Positions 43,762 through 53,073 of a stretch of DNA of 64,000 nucleotides are shown here, piece by piece. A program made the position numbers and the translations under genes. Under the pieces are notes generated by a model, which was given only the letters and a program-made list of their open reading frames with translations, was not told the DNA's origin and did no database searches. Source of the DNA: Planctomycetota bacterium (GTDB taxonomy: Bacteria; Planctomycetota; UBA1135; UBA2386); contig JADJPQ010000007.1 in NCBI GenBank assembly GCA_016713175.1, positions 372,001-436,000 on the forward strand, in the 5' to 3' direction. Position 1 is the first letter of the stretch. Every line of letters starts with the position of its first letter.

Positions 43762-46659
43762 GTGTCGTCGCCGCCAGCAATCCACTCGAAGAAGCGCACC
43801 GGTCGGTGGCCGGCCGCCACCGGTCTCGTCGGGAGCGGCGTGCTCGGTGTCGGCGCCGCGCTGTGGTGGCTGGCCTGGAGCACCTGGCGCCCGGCGGTGC
43901 TCGGCGCGCCGGAGTTGCCGGCGACGGAGACCTGGTGGCTCACCGCGGCGGCGCTGGCAGGCTGGCTCTGCGGCCTGGCGGCGGGACGTCCGGGGCGTTG
44001 GCCGATCGCGCTGGCCCTGCTGGCGGTCGTCGGTGTCGCCGCCGCGTTCTCGGTGTGGTGGTGGGCGGCACCCGGTTGGCTCGCCGGGCCCCTCGGACTG
44101 TGGTGCACCGGGGCGGTACCGGTGGCTGCGATCGCGGCTCTGGCCGGTAGCCAGCGCGGGCTCGCCGCCGCGTTCCTGGGTGCCGCCCTCGCCATCGCCC
44201 TGCTGTCTGGTTCGCCGCTGCAGGAGTCGTTGCACCGGACTGCGGCAGCCGGGTCCATCGCCGTGATCGTCGCCGGCCTGTTGCTCGGCGGGCCGAGACC
44301 TCCGGTTCTTGGGCGTTCGAACGTCCCGACGGCCGCGTTGGCGACTGGTTGGCTCGCGGGGATCGTGATGCTGGATGGGTGGCCGGCGTTGCGCGACACC
44401 TGCCTGCTGACGCCGTCCCCCGGCTGGCTGCCGACTCCAGGCGTCGCCTTGCTGCTTGGCCTTGGCCTCGGCGCGATCGGCGCGTGCGGTCGGACGCCGC
44501 CCCGCGTCGCGCTCGGCAGCGGCGCGGCGTTGGTCGCGGTGGTTCTCGCCCTGGTGTTGGTCGCTCGCGAACAACTGCCGGCGATCGCCGCGGTGTTCGT
44601 CGTCGGCCTCGGCTTCGGCGTCCGGATCCAGTACTGCGCGTCTGCCGGCGCAACCTCGGCGCTTCTGGCCATGGCGGGGCTGTTGTCGGCGATCGGGTGT
44701 GCGGCGTGGCTGCCGACCGAGGCGCTGCCCGAACCCGGGTGGCCGGCGATCGCGTTGGTCGCCGCCGGCCTGTTGGCATTGCATCAGGGGCCCTGGGCCT
44801 GGCTCGCCGCGGCTGTGGTCGGCACGCTGGTGTTCGCGGCTGGCGTCACCATGGCCCGGTCCCCGGCACTGACCGAACTGGTGCGCCACGGCGATGCGCA
44901 ATCGACGTGGGATCGGCAACAGCACGAACTGCAGTTCCGGCATCGCGGCCAGGTCGTCGAAGCCGTCGGTGCGCAGCCGTGTCACCTCGAACTGGCGCTG
45001 CTGCTGGCGCGGGCGTTCGTGCCGCAGGCCACCGACACGTTGCTGCTCGGCACCGGCAATCCGCGGCTGCGCGGCATCCAGCAGGCGCTGGACCTGGCGG
45101 TGGTCGGTGTCGACGCTCGCAGCGCGCAACGGCAGCTGCGGCAGCGCTGGTCGGGAGACGGCCCGGTCGCACCCGCGGCCAGTCCCGCCATCGCGTCTGC
45201 GGACATCGCCCTGCCGCTCCGCCAGGCCCTGCGCGCGCGTCTTCCCGGGTTCGCGGAACGGCTGGTCGTCGCCGAGCCGATCGGCGCCGATCCGGCCCTG
45301 GCCACGTTCGAGTTCCAGGCGCTGCTCCGGGCCGCTGCCGGGGCCGGCATCTGCGTGCAGACCGTCGATCTGCGTCACGTGCCGATCGCCACGCTGCGCT
45401 GCCTGTGCCACGCAGTGGCGTCGGCGCATCCGTGGACGTTGGTGTACCTCTCTGGCCCGACCGTCGCCTGGGTGAGCGGCGTGGGTGCGCCGCCGGACCC
45501 GGCCACCGTCGCGCTGCCGCCGGGCAGCGAGGATGCCCGATGGCTCGCATATCGTTGCCGGCTCGGGCCGGACGACCTGCAGCATGCCTGCCTTGGCGTG
45601 CTCGCGACGCCGGTGCAGCCGGCGCCCTGCTCCGACGACGCGTTGCTGCTGTTGCAGACGCAGTACCGCGGCGATCCGGCGGCGGCGCTGGACGAACTGC
45701 GGGCCGCCATGCGTTCGCCGACGCCGATCGCGACTGCGCGGTTCGACCTGCGCGATCGGGATCCTGTCAGGCGCAGTCGGGCGCTGCGTGAACTTGCCGG
45801 CACGACCGCCGTCGAGCACAGCGTGCTGTTGTGGCACGAACGGCTGGCCGCCCGGCTGGCCACGGCCGAAGCGATGCTGCTGGCTCTCGGCAGTGGCCAT
45901 CAGGCCGCCGCGGCGGCGGCCGGCGCCGCCGCCGGGTTCCTGCATGTCGGCTGCCCGACGGCGTGGTTGCAGGCCGCACTGGGCCTGCCCGACCGGGTCG
46001 GCGAACGGGTCCGTTCGCCCGCCGATGCGGTCGCTGCCGCCATCGCGCTCGATCCGACCTTGCCGAGCAACCTGCCGCCAGTGCTGAGCACTCTGCCGTG
46101 GCCCGCCGTGGCGCACAGCCCGCTCGAGGACCTCACGCGATTGCCGGAAGGCGCGGCGCTGGCGGCCGCCGCGACCGGGCGCCGGCCGGCCGCGTTGGCC
46201 CTGCGGCGCGCGTTTCCCGCCGCTTGCGCCAGGGCCCTGCTGACCCAGTGGGTGGCGGCCGTTGCGTGCCCGGAAGCCGTCGACGCCCTGCGCGAACTGG
46301 CCGATCCGTTCGTGGTCGAGATGGCCGCGCGAGCGTTGCTCGACGTGGGTCGACTGCCGGAAGTGCTCGCGATCTGGCGCGCCGATCTGCCGCTGCCGCC
46401 GACGTTGGCCCGCTTGCTGCGCGCGGACCCACCGCAGCGCTTGCGCTTCCTGCACGCACTGACCGGACGTTCGGACACCCGGAGCGTCGATGCGCTCGCC
46501 GAACTGCTGGTCGACGCCGACCGCGAGATCCGCCTGACGGCGGCCACCGCGCTGTTCAAACTGGTCGGCGATCGGATCGCCTACGATCCCGAATGGCCGG
46601 AATCCGCGCGCAAGGATGCGGCGACACGGCTGCGGGCACTGCATAATCGAGCACCATGA
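43762..46659 (+). CDS. Large polytopic membrane protein with synthase-like soluble domain
   Basis: 965 residues from GTG 43762. Residues about 15-385 hold roughly 11-12 membrane segments rich in Ala, Leu, Trp and Gly. Residues about 390-600 are soluble, with a Rossmann-like DTLLLGTGNPRLRGIQQALDLAVVGVDA that resembles motif I of spermidine/spermine synthases. Such proteins fused to multi-pass membrane domains occur widely in bacteria, often inactive. Catalytic Asp motifs of true aminopropyltransferases are not evident. Residues 700-965 are helical, with a HEAT-like end (LTGRSDTRSVDALAELLVDADREIRLTAATALF). Its stop overlaps lpxD by 4 bases, so an envelope role is possible. Function not assigned. 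Confidence 0.72.
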   Translation: MSSPPAIHSKKRTGRWPAATGLVGSGVLGVGAALWWLAWSTWRPAVLGAPELPATETWWLTAAALAGWLCGLAAGRPGRWPIALALLAVVGVAAAFSVWWWAAPGWLAGPLGLWCTGAVPVAAIAALAGSQRGLAAAFLGAALAIALLSGSPLQESLHRTAAAGSIAVIVAGLLLGGPRPPVLGRSNVPTAALATGWLAGIVMLDGWPALRDTCLLTPSPGWLPTPGVALLLGLGLGAIGACGRTPPRVALGSGAALVAVVLALVLVAREQLPAIAAVFVVGLGFGVRIQYCASAGATSALLAMAGLLSAIGCAAWLPTEALPEPGWPAIALVAAGLLALHQGPWAWLAAAVVGTLVFAAGVTMARSPALTELVRHGDAQSTWDRQQHELQFRHRGQVVEAVGAQPCHLELALLLARAFVPQATDTLLLGTGNPRLRGIQQALDLAVVGVDARSAQRQLRQRWSGDGPVAPAASPAIASADIALPLRQALRARLPGFAERLVVAEPIGADPALATFEFQALLRAAAGAGICVQTVDLRHVPIATLRCLCHAVASAHPWTLVYLSGPTVAWVSGVGAPPDPATVALPPGSEDARWLAYRCRLGPDDLQHACLGVLATPVQPAPCSDDALLLLQTQYRGDPAAALDELRAAMRSPTPIATARFDLRDRDPVRRSRALRELAGTTAVEHSVLLWHERLAARLATAEAMLLALGSGHQAAAAAAGAAAGFLHVGCPTAWLQAALGLPDRVGERVRSPADAVAAAIALDPTLPSNLPPVLSTLPWPAVAHSPLEDLTRLPEGAALAAAATGRRPAALALRRAFPAACARALLTQWVAAVACPEAVDALRELADPFVVEMAARALLDVGRLPEVLAIWRADLPLPPTLARLLRADPPQRLRFLHALTGRSDTRSVDALAELLVDADREIRLTAATALFKLVGDRIAYDPEWPESARKDAATRLRALHNRAP

Positions 46660-47681
46660 GCGGTCAGACGGTCGCCTCCCTTGCAACCCTGGTCGGCGGT
46701 CGTGTCGTCGGCGACGGCAGCCGCCTGATCCGCGGCGTCAGCGATCTGCGCCGGGCTGGACCCGAGCAGATCGCGTTCCTGCGCGACGGCAAGTACCGGG
46801 ATGCCGCGCGGCAGACGGCGGCCGGGGCCTTGATCACCGCCGAACCGATCGACGGTCAGGCCGCGCAGATCGTCGTCGCCGACGTCGGAGTCGCCTACGC
46901 CAAGGTGGCCCTGGCGCTGCACCCGGTGCCGCAGGCCACCGTGCATCGCATCCACCCGACCGCGATCATCGACCCTGACGCGAAGATCACGGCGCCGGTC
47001 GACATCGGGCCGTATGTGGTGGTCGGCCGCAGTTCGATCGGTCCGGGCAGCGTGTTGATGGCCGGCGTCACCGTCGCCGATGACTGCGTGCTCGGCCGCG
47101 ACGTCGTGCTGTATCCGAAGGTCTCGGTCTACGGCAGCACGACGCTCGGCGACCGCGTGCTGGTGCACGCCAACTCGGTGCTCGGCGCCGATGGGTTCGG
47201 CTACGCCCGCCAGGGTGCGCAGTGGTTGAAGCTGCCGCACCTCGGCGAACTGCTGGTCAGCGAGGATGTCGAGATCGGCGCCAACGTCGCCATCGACCGC
47301 GGCGCCCTCGACGCGACCCGGATCGGCCCGCGCACCAAGATCGACAACACCTGCCACATCGCCCACAACTGCCAGATCGGCGCCGATTGCGCGTTCGCCG
47401 CCGGCTGCATGGTCGCGGGTTCGACGGTGATCGGGGACCGCGTGATGCTGGCCGGGCACGTCGTCATCGCCGGCCATCTGAAGATCGTCAGCGATGTCCG
47501 GCTGGGCGGGGCGACGATCCTGCTCGAGGACGTGCTGGAGCCCGGCGACCACATGGGCTACCCGGTGCAGGAGAAGATGCGGCACCTGCGCAACCGCCGG
47601 GCCTACCGCGATCTCGCCGACCTGCGGACCACGGTCGAACAACTGCGCCAGCGGCTGTTTGACGGGCGGGTCGGTGACTGA
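46656..47681 (+). CDS. lpxD: UDP-3-O-acylglucosamine N-acyltransferase
   Basis: 341 residues, ATG 46656 overlapping the previous stop. Third step of lipid A synthesis. Residues 1-100: N-terminal uridine-binding domain (ISDLRRAGPEQIAFLRD type, here VSDLRRAGPEQIAFL). Residues 105-315: left-handed beta-helix of hexapeptide repeats with HPTAIIDPDAKI and LGADGFGYAR. The catalytic His lies in NTCHIAHNCQIG. A C-terminal helix ends the protein. Evidence that this organism makes lipid A-type LPS. No other lpx gene is in the window. Confidence 0.95.
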   Translation: MSGQTVASLATLVGGRVVGDGSRLIRGVSDLRRAGPEQIAFLRDGKYRDAARQTAAGALITAEPIDGQAAQIVVADVGVAYAKVALALHPVPQATVHRIHPTAIIDPDAKITAPVDIGPYVVVGRSSIGPGSVLMAGVTVADDCVLGRDVVLYPKVSVYGSTTLGDRVLVHANSVLGADGFGYARQGAQWLKLPHLGELLVSEDVEIGANVAIDRGALDATRIGPRTKIDNTCHIAHNCQIGADCAFAAGCMVAGSTVIGDRVMLAGHVVIAGHLKIVSDVRLGGATILLEDVLEPGDHMGYPVQEKMRHLRNRRAYRDLADLRTTVEQLRQRLFDGRVGD

Positions 47682-47682
47682 G

Positions 47683-50460
47683 ATGTCCAGCATCCGGCAG
47701 CCCGTGGCCGTGTGGCTGCTCGCGGCAGTGGCAGCGCAGGTGTCGGGGCAGCGGCCGGCGGCCGCGCACTGGGCGTTCACGGCCCCGGCGCGTCCCGTCG
47801 TGCCTGCGGTCGAGGACGCCTGGTGCCGCGACGATCTCGATCGGCTGGTGCTGGCCGGTTTGACCGGGCACGGTCTGCGGCCGCAGCCCGAAGCGGATCG
47901 CCCGACCTGGCTCCGCCGCGTGCACCTCGCGCTGACCGGACTGCCGCCGACGCCGGCAGCGGTGACAGCCTTCGTCGCCGACTCCCGCCCGGATGCGTTC
48001 GAGCGTCGGGTCGACGAATTGCTGGCGAGTCCGGCGGGTGCCGAACGGCTGACCGGCGATTGGCTCGATCTCGCGCGCTACGCCGACACGTTCGGTTACC
48101 AGGCCGACTTCGAGATGCGGGTGTGGCCGTGGCGCGACTGGGTGCTGCAGGCATTCCTGCGCGATCTGCCGTACGACCGGTTCGTCACCGAACAACTCGC
48201 CGGCGATCTGCTGCCCGATGCCGACGACGACTCGCGGCTGGCGACAGCGTTCCTGCGCCTGCACCGGCAGACCAACGAAGGCGGCAGCATCCCGGCCGAG
48301 TTCCGGCAGGAGAACATCAGCGATCGCGTGCACACGGTCGGTACCGCCCTGCTCGGCCTGACGACCGAGTGTGCGCGCTGTCACGACCACAAGTACGACC
48401 CGCTGACGCAGCGCGACTACTACGCCTTGGCGGCGCTGTTCTCGGCAATCGACGAGACCGGCGTGGCGCCGTACACGACCGGTGCCTGTCCGCCGCCGGC
48501 GATGGGGCTGCCCGATCAGAAGCAGCGGGGCGAACTGCGACAGCGGCAGGCGACGCTGACGGCCGCGGTCGCCGCGTGGCGCCGGGCCAGGATCGCCGCC
48601 GCCGCCGACCCGATGTTGGCGCCATGGCAACCGCCGCCGCCGCCAGTGCCGATTGCCGCCTGGCGGTTCGATGCCGCGACGCCAACACCGGTGCCGAACA
48701 CGATCGCGAGCGCGCCGGCTGCGCGCCTTGGGCCCGGACTGCGGATCGAACCGCTGGCTGGTCGCCAGGCACTGTGCTGCAACGGCGACGACGCCGCAGT
48801 GGTCGACGGCCTGCCGGCGTTCACGCGCGACGATGCGTTCAGCCTGGCGTTCGCCCTGCACCTCGGCGAGTACGGCGAACGCCAGGTCGTCCTGCACACG
48901 AGCGCGTACACGATCGAGGCCGACGCGCAGGGCTACCAGGTGCTGCTCCGCAATGGCCAACTGTGCTGGGAGATCGTGCACTGCTGGCCGGGTTCCGCGA
49001 TCGGCATCCGCACGGCGGCGCCTTTGGCGCAACAGCGCTGGCACGATGTGGTGCTGACCTACGACGGCAGTTCGACCGCAGCGGGCCTTGGCATCTGGAT
49101 CGACGGCGCCGCGGTGCCGTGTGAAGTCGTGGCCGACCACCTCGACGGCGTCGCGACGGCACGCGCGCTGCACCTCGGCGCCCGCGATCGCGATCGCGGG
49201 CTGCGCCACGGGGCGCTGGCCGACGTCCGCCTGTTCGACCGGTGCCTGCTCGCCGATGAGATCCCGGGGGCACCGCCACCCGATCTGCCCACGCGCGAAG
49301 AATTGCGGCTTCGCCGCCAGCCGGCGGTGCAAGCTGCCGCCGCAGCGGTGAGTCACGCCCGCCGCGAACTGCACGTTCTCGCCGATGCCCTGCCACGCGT
49401 CATGGTGATGCGCGATCGCGGCCCGGTGGCGCCGGGCCAGGTGTTGCGCCGCGGCGCCTACGACCAACCCGACCCGGCCCAGACAGTCGCACCGGGTCCT
49501 CCGGGTTGGTTGCATCCCGTCGACGCGACGCTGCGCCGCGATCGCCTCGGGCTCGCCCAGTGGTTGTTCTCGCCGCGGCATCCGTTGACGGCTCGCGTGG
49601 CAGTCGATCGGCTGTGGCGGCTGTGCTTTGGTCGTGGCCTCGTGCACAGCCCCGAGGACTTCGGCACCCGCAGCGAGTTGCCGACCCATCGCGACGTGCT
49701 CGACCTGCTGGCCTGCGAGTTCGCCGACTCCGGTTGGCGGATCCGACCGCTGCTGCGCCGGATCGTGCTGTCGGCGACATTCCGGCAGGATTCCGCGGCG
49801 ACGCCCGCCGCCTGGCAGAAGGACCCCGACAACGAACTGCTGGCTCGCGGTCCGTCGTTCCGGCTGAGCGCGGAGATGCTGCGGGATCAGGCCCTGGCCG
49901 CCAGCGGCCTGTTGGCGCCGCGGCTGTTCGGGCCGAGTGTCCGGCCATGGCAGCCGCCGGGACTGTGGCGCGATGCCGGGATCGGTTGGGGCGGCGGAGA
50001 CTACCACCCCGACACCGGTGACGACGCGCATCGCCGCAGTCTCTACACCTGGCGCAAGCGGACCGCGCCGCCGCCGAACATGACGTTGTTCGACGCGCCG
50101 TCGCGGGAGGTCTGCGTCGCCGCGCGCGCGGCGACGATCACGCCGTTGCAGCCGCTGGTGCTGTGGAACGACCTCGGTTTCGTCGAGTGTGCGCAGGCCC
50201 TCGCGGCGCGCCACGTCGTCACCGGGGCCACGCCGGCGGCGACGGTGATGGCGATGTTCGCGGAATTGTGCGGGCGCCAGCCCGAGCCGGCCGAACTGCA
50301 GGTGCTGCTCGGATTGCACGCCGCGATGGTGCAGCGCTACGCCGCCGATCCGAACGCCGCGGCGCAGGTGGTGGGGGCCGGGCGCGCCGCTGAACTGGCG
50401 CCGTTCGTGCTGCTCGCCTCGACCCTGTTCGGCAGCGATGCCGCGATGGTGTGCCGATGA
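47683..50460 (+). CDS. DUF1549/DUF1553 secreted protein with LamG-like insert
   Basis: 925 residues from ATG 47683, which follows the lpxD stop by one base and starts a signal peptide (MSSIRQPVAVWLLAAVAAQVSGQ). Residues about 45-240: DUF1549, including the near-invariant CARCHDHKYDPLTQRDYY, whose CxxCH could bind c-type haem. Residues about 325-530: LamG/concanavalin-like beta sandwich (WHDVVLTYDGSS). Residues about 600-900: DUF1553 (PLTARVAVDRLWRLCFGRGLV, SAEMLRDQALAASGLL). The separate N-terminal cytochrome domain of many relatives is missing. Overlaps the DUF1501 gene by 4 bases, the usual planctomycete pairing. Biochemical role unknown; often proposed in polysaccharide use. Confidence 0.93.
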   Translation: MSSIRQPVAVWLLAAVAAQVSGQRPAAAHWAFTAPARPVVPAVEDAWCRDDLDRLVLAGLTGHGLRPQPEADRPTWLRRVHLALTGLPPTPAAVTAFVADSRPDAFERRVDELLASPAGAERLTGDWLDLARYADTFGYQADFEMRVWPWRDWVLQAFLRDLPYDRFVTEQLAGDLLPDADDDSRLATAFLRLHRQTNEGGSIPAEFRQENISDRVHTVGTALLGLTTECARCHDHKYDPLTQRDYYALAALFSAIDETGVAPYTTGACPPPAMGLPDQKQRGELRQRQATLTAAVAAWRRARIAAAADPMLAPWQPPPPPVPIAAWRFDAATPTPVPNTIASAPAARLGPGLRIEPLAGRQALCCNGDDAAVVDGLPAFTRDDAFSLAFALHLGEYGERQVVLHTSAYTIEADAQGYQVLLRNGQLCWEIVHCWPGSAIGIRTAAPLAQQRWHDVVLTYDGSSTAAGLGIWIDGAAVPCEVVADHLDGVATARALHLGARDRDRGLRHGALADVRLFDRCLLADEIPGAPPPDLPTREELRLRRQPAVQAAAAAVSHARRELHVLADALPRVMVMRDRGPVAPGQVLRRGAYDQPDPAQTVAPGPPGWLHPVDATLRRDRLGLAQWLFSPRHPLTARVAVDRLWRLCFGRGLVHSPEDFGTRSELPTHRDVLDLLACEFADSGWRIRPLLRRIVLSATFRQDSAATPAAWQKDPDNELLARGPSFRLSAEMLRDQALAASGLLAPRLFGPSVRPWQPPGLWRDAGIGWGGGDYHPDTGDDAHRRSLYTWRKRTAPPPNMTLFDAPSREVCVAARAATITPLQPLVLWNDLGFVECAQALAARHVVTGATPAATVMAMFAELCGRQPEPAELQVLLGLHAAMVQRYAADPNAAAQVVGAGRAAELAPFVLLASTLFGSDAAMVCR

Positions 50461-51866
50461 GCCTCGGACATTTCGCCAGTAACCGCCGGCAATGGCTCAC
50501 GGGCATGTCCGGCCTGCTGCCGGCGCTCGCGCTCCGCCGACTCGGCAGCGGTGCCGACGATGCCCCTCGGTTGCATCACGCGCCGCGCGCACGGCGGATC
50601 GTCTGGTTGTTCCAGTCCGGCGGACCGTCGCCGTTCGAGACCCTCGATGACAAGCCGGTGCTGCGGCAGCGCCACGGGCAGGCGCTGCCCGACTCGGTGC
50701 TCGGCGGCCAACGTCTGACCGGCATGAGTGGCCACCAGGCGATCCTGCCGATGGCCGGTTCGTTCACGCGGTTCCAGCGCTGCGCCGACACCGGCATCGC
50801 GATCAGCGATCTGCTGCCGCACACGCGGGCGATCGCGCGGCACCTGTGCGTGGTCCGTTCGCTGCACACCGAAGCGATCAACCACGATCCGGCGATCACG
50901 TTCCTGTGCACCGGCAGTCAGCTCGCCGGGCGGCCATCGATGGGCGCCTGGCTCGCCCACGGGATCGGCAGCGACGCCGCCGGCCTGCCGGCGTTCGTCG
51001 TCCTGGTCAGCAAGGATGCCGCGCGCGACCAACCGCTCTATGCGCGCCTGTGGGGCAGCGGGTTCCTGCCGGCGCAGCATCAGGGCGTGCAGTTCCGACC
51101 GGGCGGCGAACCGGTGCTGTTCCTCGCCGATCCGCCGGGCATCGATCGCGCGGTCCGCAGCGCGCAACTCGAGGCGCTCGCGGCCCTGCACCGCATCCAG
51201 GCCGGCAAGTCCGCCGACCCGTCGATCGCGGCGCGAACGGCCCAGGCCGAACTGGCGTTCTCGATGCAGCTGGCGATACCGCAGGTCGCCGACCTCGGCA
51301 GCGAACCGGCGTCGACGTATCTGCTGTACGGCGAAGGCGCGCGTCAGCCCGGGACCTATGCCGCCAATTGCGTGCTGGCGCGGCGACTGCTGGAGCGCGG
51401 CGTACGCTTCGTGCAACTGTTCCATCAGGGCTGGGATCAGCACGGCTCGTTGCCGGGCGGCATCACGACGCAATGCCAGCAGACCGATCAGGCGTCGGCG
51501 GCGCTGGTGCTCGATCTGCAGCGGCGTGGCCTGCTCGACGACACCCTGGTCGTCTGGGGCGGCGAGTTCGGACGTACGGCCTACTGCCAGGGCAAGTTGA
51601 CGGCGCAGGACTACGGCCGGGATCACCATCCGCGCTGCTTCTCCTACTGGCTGGCCGGCGGCGGGGTCCGCGAGGGCCACGTGCATGGCGCCACCGACGA
51701 CTTCGGCTACAACATCGCGAGCGATCCGGTGCATGTGCACGATCTGCACGCGACGCTGCTGCACCTGCTCGGCATCGACCACGAACGGCTGACGTTCCGG
51801 TTCCAGGGCCGCGACTACCGTCTGACCGACATCGCCGGCCACGTGGTGCCGGGCCTGCTGGCGTGA
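50457..51866 (+). CDS. DUF1501 secreted protein (sulfatase-like fold)
   Basis: 469 residues from ATG 50457, overlapping the previous stop; GTG 50451 is an alternative. The N-terminus NRRQWLTGMSGLLPALAL has an RR pair before a hydrophobic stretch, consistent with Tat export. RIVWLFQSGGPSPFETLDDKP, the glycine/serine-rich start, and GGEFGRTAY with GRDHHPRCFSYWLAGGG are DUF1501 hallmarks, an alkaline-phosphatase/sulfatase-related fold. Translationally coupled to the DUF1549/1553 gene, so the two products probably act together. Converges on the Sua5-YwlE gene with a 13-base gap. Confidence 0.93.
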   Translation: MSLGHFASNRRQWLTGMSGLLPALALRRLGSGADDAPRLHHAPRARRIVWLFQSGGPSPFETLDDKPVLRQRHGQALPDSVLGGQRLTGMSGHQAILPMAGSFTRFQRCADTGIAISDLLPHTRAIARHLCVVRSLHTEAINHDPAITFLCTGSQLAGRPSMGAWLAHGIGSDAAGLPAFVVLVSKDAARDQPLYARLWGSGFLPAQHQGVQFRPGGEPVLFLADPPGIDRAVRSAQLEALAALHRIQAGKSADPSIAARTAQAELAFSMQLAIPQVADLGSEPASTYLLYGEGARQPGTYAANCVLARRLLERGVRFVQLFHQGWDQHGSLPGGITTQCQQTDQASAALVLDLQRRGLLDDTLVVWGGEFGRTAYCQGKLTAQDYGRDHHPRCFSYWLAGGGVREGHVHGATDDFGYNIASDPVHVHDLHATLLHLLGIDHERLTFRFQGRDYRLTDIAGHVVPGLLA

Positions 51867-51879
51867 TCGCCGACCGACT

Positions 51880-52956
51880 CTAGCGCAGGCGAAGGGCGAG
51901 CCAGTCCGGCAGCCGCGCCGCGACGGCCGTGGCGATCTCCTCCCGCGCGCGCCGATAGGCGGCGAGGTCACCGCCGTACGGGTCGGCGATGTCACGGCCG
52001 TCAGGGCGCAACAGCTGCGCGCGTTCCCTGGCCTCGGGCACCAGGTCCAGCAGCCGGCGCAGGTGACTCTTGCCGAGGCAGTAGATGGCGCGCGCCGCCG
52101 TCACCATCGCGGCATCCAGCGCTCGGCTCTGATGCATCGACAGATCGAGGCCGACTTCCGCGCCGGCTGCCTGCGAACCCTCGCTGGCCGGCATGCCGTC
52201 CAGCGTGCCGGTGCCGGCGGAACCGAACGAAAGGCCATGCGCCAACAGCTCGTGCGGCGGCACGCCCAGCGCCTCGGCAACCCGCTGCCGGGCCAACGCC
52301 TCGGCCAGCGGCGACCGACAGGTGTTCCCCGTACAGACGAACAACACCGACGCGGCCGCCGTGGAGTAGATCTCGGCTGCCGACAGGATGCCCTCGCGCA
52401 GCACCTCGAGACGGGCGCCGAGAGCGCGCACCACGGTCGACGCGCTGCCCAGTGGCGATCGGCCGTCGTCGACCAGCAGCGCCACCTGCGGCCCGAACGC
52501 GCTCGCGATGGCGTCGGGCTCACACAGCGGCGGCTGGCCGGTCCGGTTGACCGAGGTCAGCCACAGCGCTTCGCCGCAGCGTGCGATCACGTCGCGGGTG
52601 AAGTCGTGCGCCGGCACCCGCAGCCCGACCGTGGGTTCGTGCAGCCCCGGCAACACCACCGTCAGCGGCCCCGGCCAGTAGCGCTGCAGCAGGCGCTGCA
52701 CGCGCGGCTCCGGCGCGCGGGCCAGTCGCGTCAGGTCGTCGGCGGCGGCCAGATGCCAGGTGAACACCTGATCTTCGGCGCGGCCCTTCGCGGCTCGGGC
52801 AGCCGCCACCGCCGCTGGCAACGACGGCAACACCGCCAGGCCATAGACGGTCTCGGTCGGCAGCACGCACAGGTTGCCCGCGCGCAACAACGCAGCGGCG
52901 CGCGCCGCCAGCGGCGCCGCCGGGGTCGCGCGGAGCAGCACGCGTTCGCAGGGCAT
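51880..52956 (-). CDS. Sua5/YrdC-YwlE fusion: threonylcarbamoyl-AMP synthase plus low-MW phosphatase
   Basis: 358 residues from ATG 52956. Residues 1-195: YrdC/Sua5 domain that makes threonylcarbamoyl-AMP for tRNA t6A (PTETVYGLA, AKGRAEDQ, YWPGPLTVVLPG, LTSVNRTGQP). Residues 203-358: low-molecular-weight phosphatase with P-loop CTGNTCRS (Cys208 to Arg214) and the acid DIADPYGG. The Thr after Asn is the feature of YwlE protein-arginine phosphatases rather than tyrosine phosphatases. In Bacillus subtilis the separate genes ywlC (Sua5) and ywlE lie in one cluster, so this fusion joins known neighbours. Both active sites look intact. Divergent from the histidine kinase at 53074. Confidence 0.93.
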   Translation of the reverse strand: MPCERVLLRATPAAPLAARAAALLRAGNLCVLPTETVYGLAVLPSLPAAVAAARAAKGRAEDQVFTWHLAAADDLTRLARAPEPRVQRLLQRYWPGPLTVVLPGLHEPTVGLRVPAHDFTRDVIARCGEALWLTSVNRTGQPPLCEPDAIASAFGPQVALLVDDGRSPLGSASTVVRALGARLEVLREGILSAAEIYSTAAASVLFVCTGNTCRSPLAEALARQRVAEALGVPPHELLAHGLSFGSAGTGTLDGMPASEGSQAAGAEVGLDLSMHQSRALDAAMVTAARAIYCLGKSHLRRLLDLVPEARERAQLLRPDGRDIADPYGGDLAAYRRAREEIATAVAARLPDWLALRLR

Positions 52957-52965
52957 CCCGTCAGT

Positions 52966-52991
52966 GTGCCCGACACGGCCGTGTTGCGCAC
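52966..52991. promoter_or_regulatory. Palindrome in the divergent gap, operator-like
   Basis: A perfect 12-base palindrome ACACGGCCGTGT at 52973-52984, flanked by symmetric GTGC (52966-52969) and GCAC (52988-52991). It lies in the 117-base divergent region, 10 bases upstream of the Sua5-YwlE start. Symmetry suits a dimeric regulator. The regulator is unknown. Confidence 0.43.
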
Positions 52992-53073
52992 GCCCCGCAC
53001 GTCGTTCCGCGTCGCCGACGCTCGACTGGATCCTGGATCGTTGCGCGCTTGCCGGTATGGTCGTGATCGCCCA

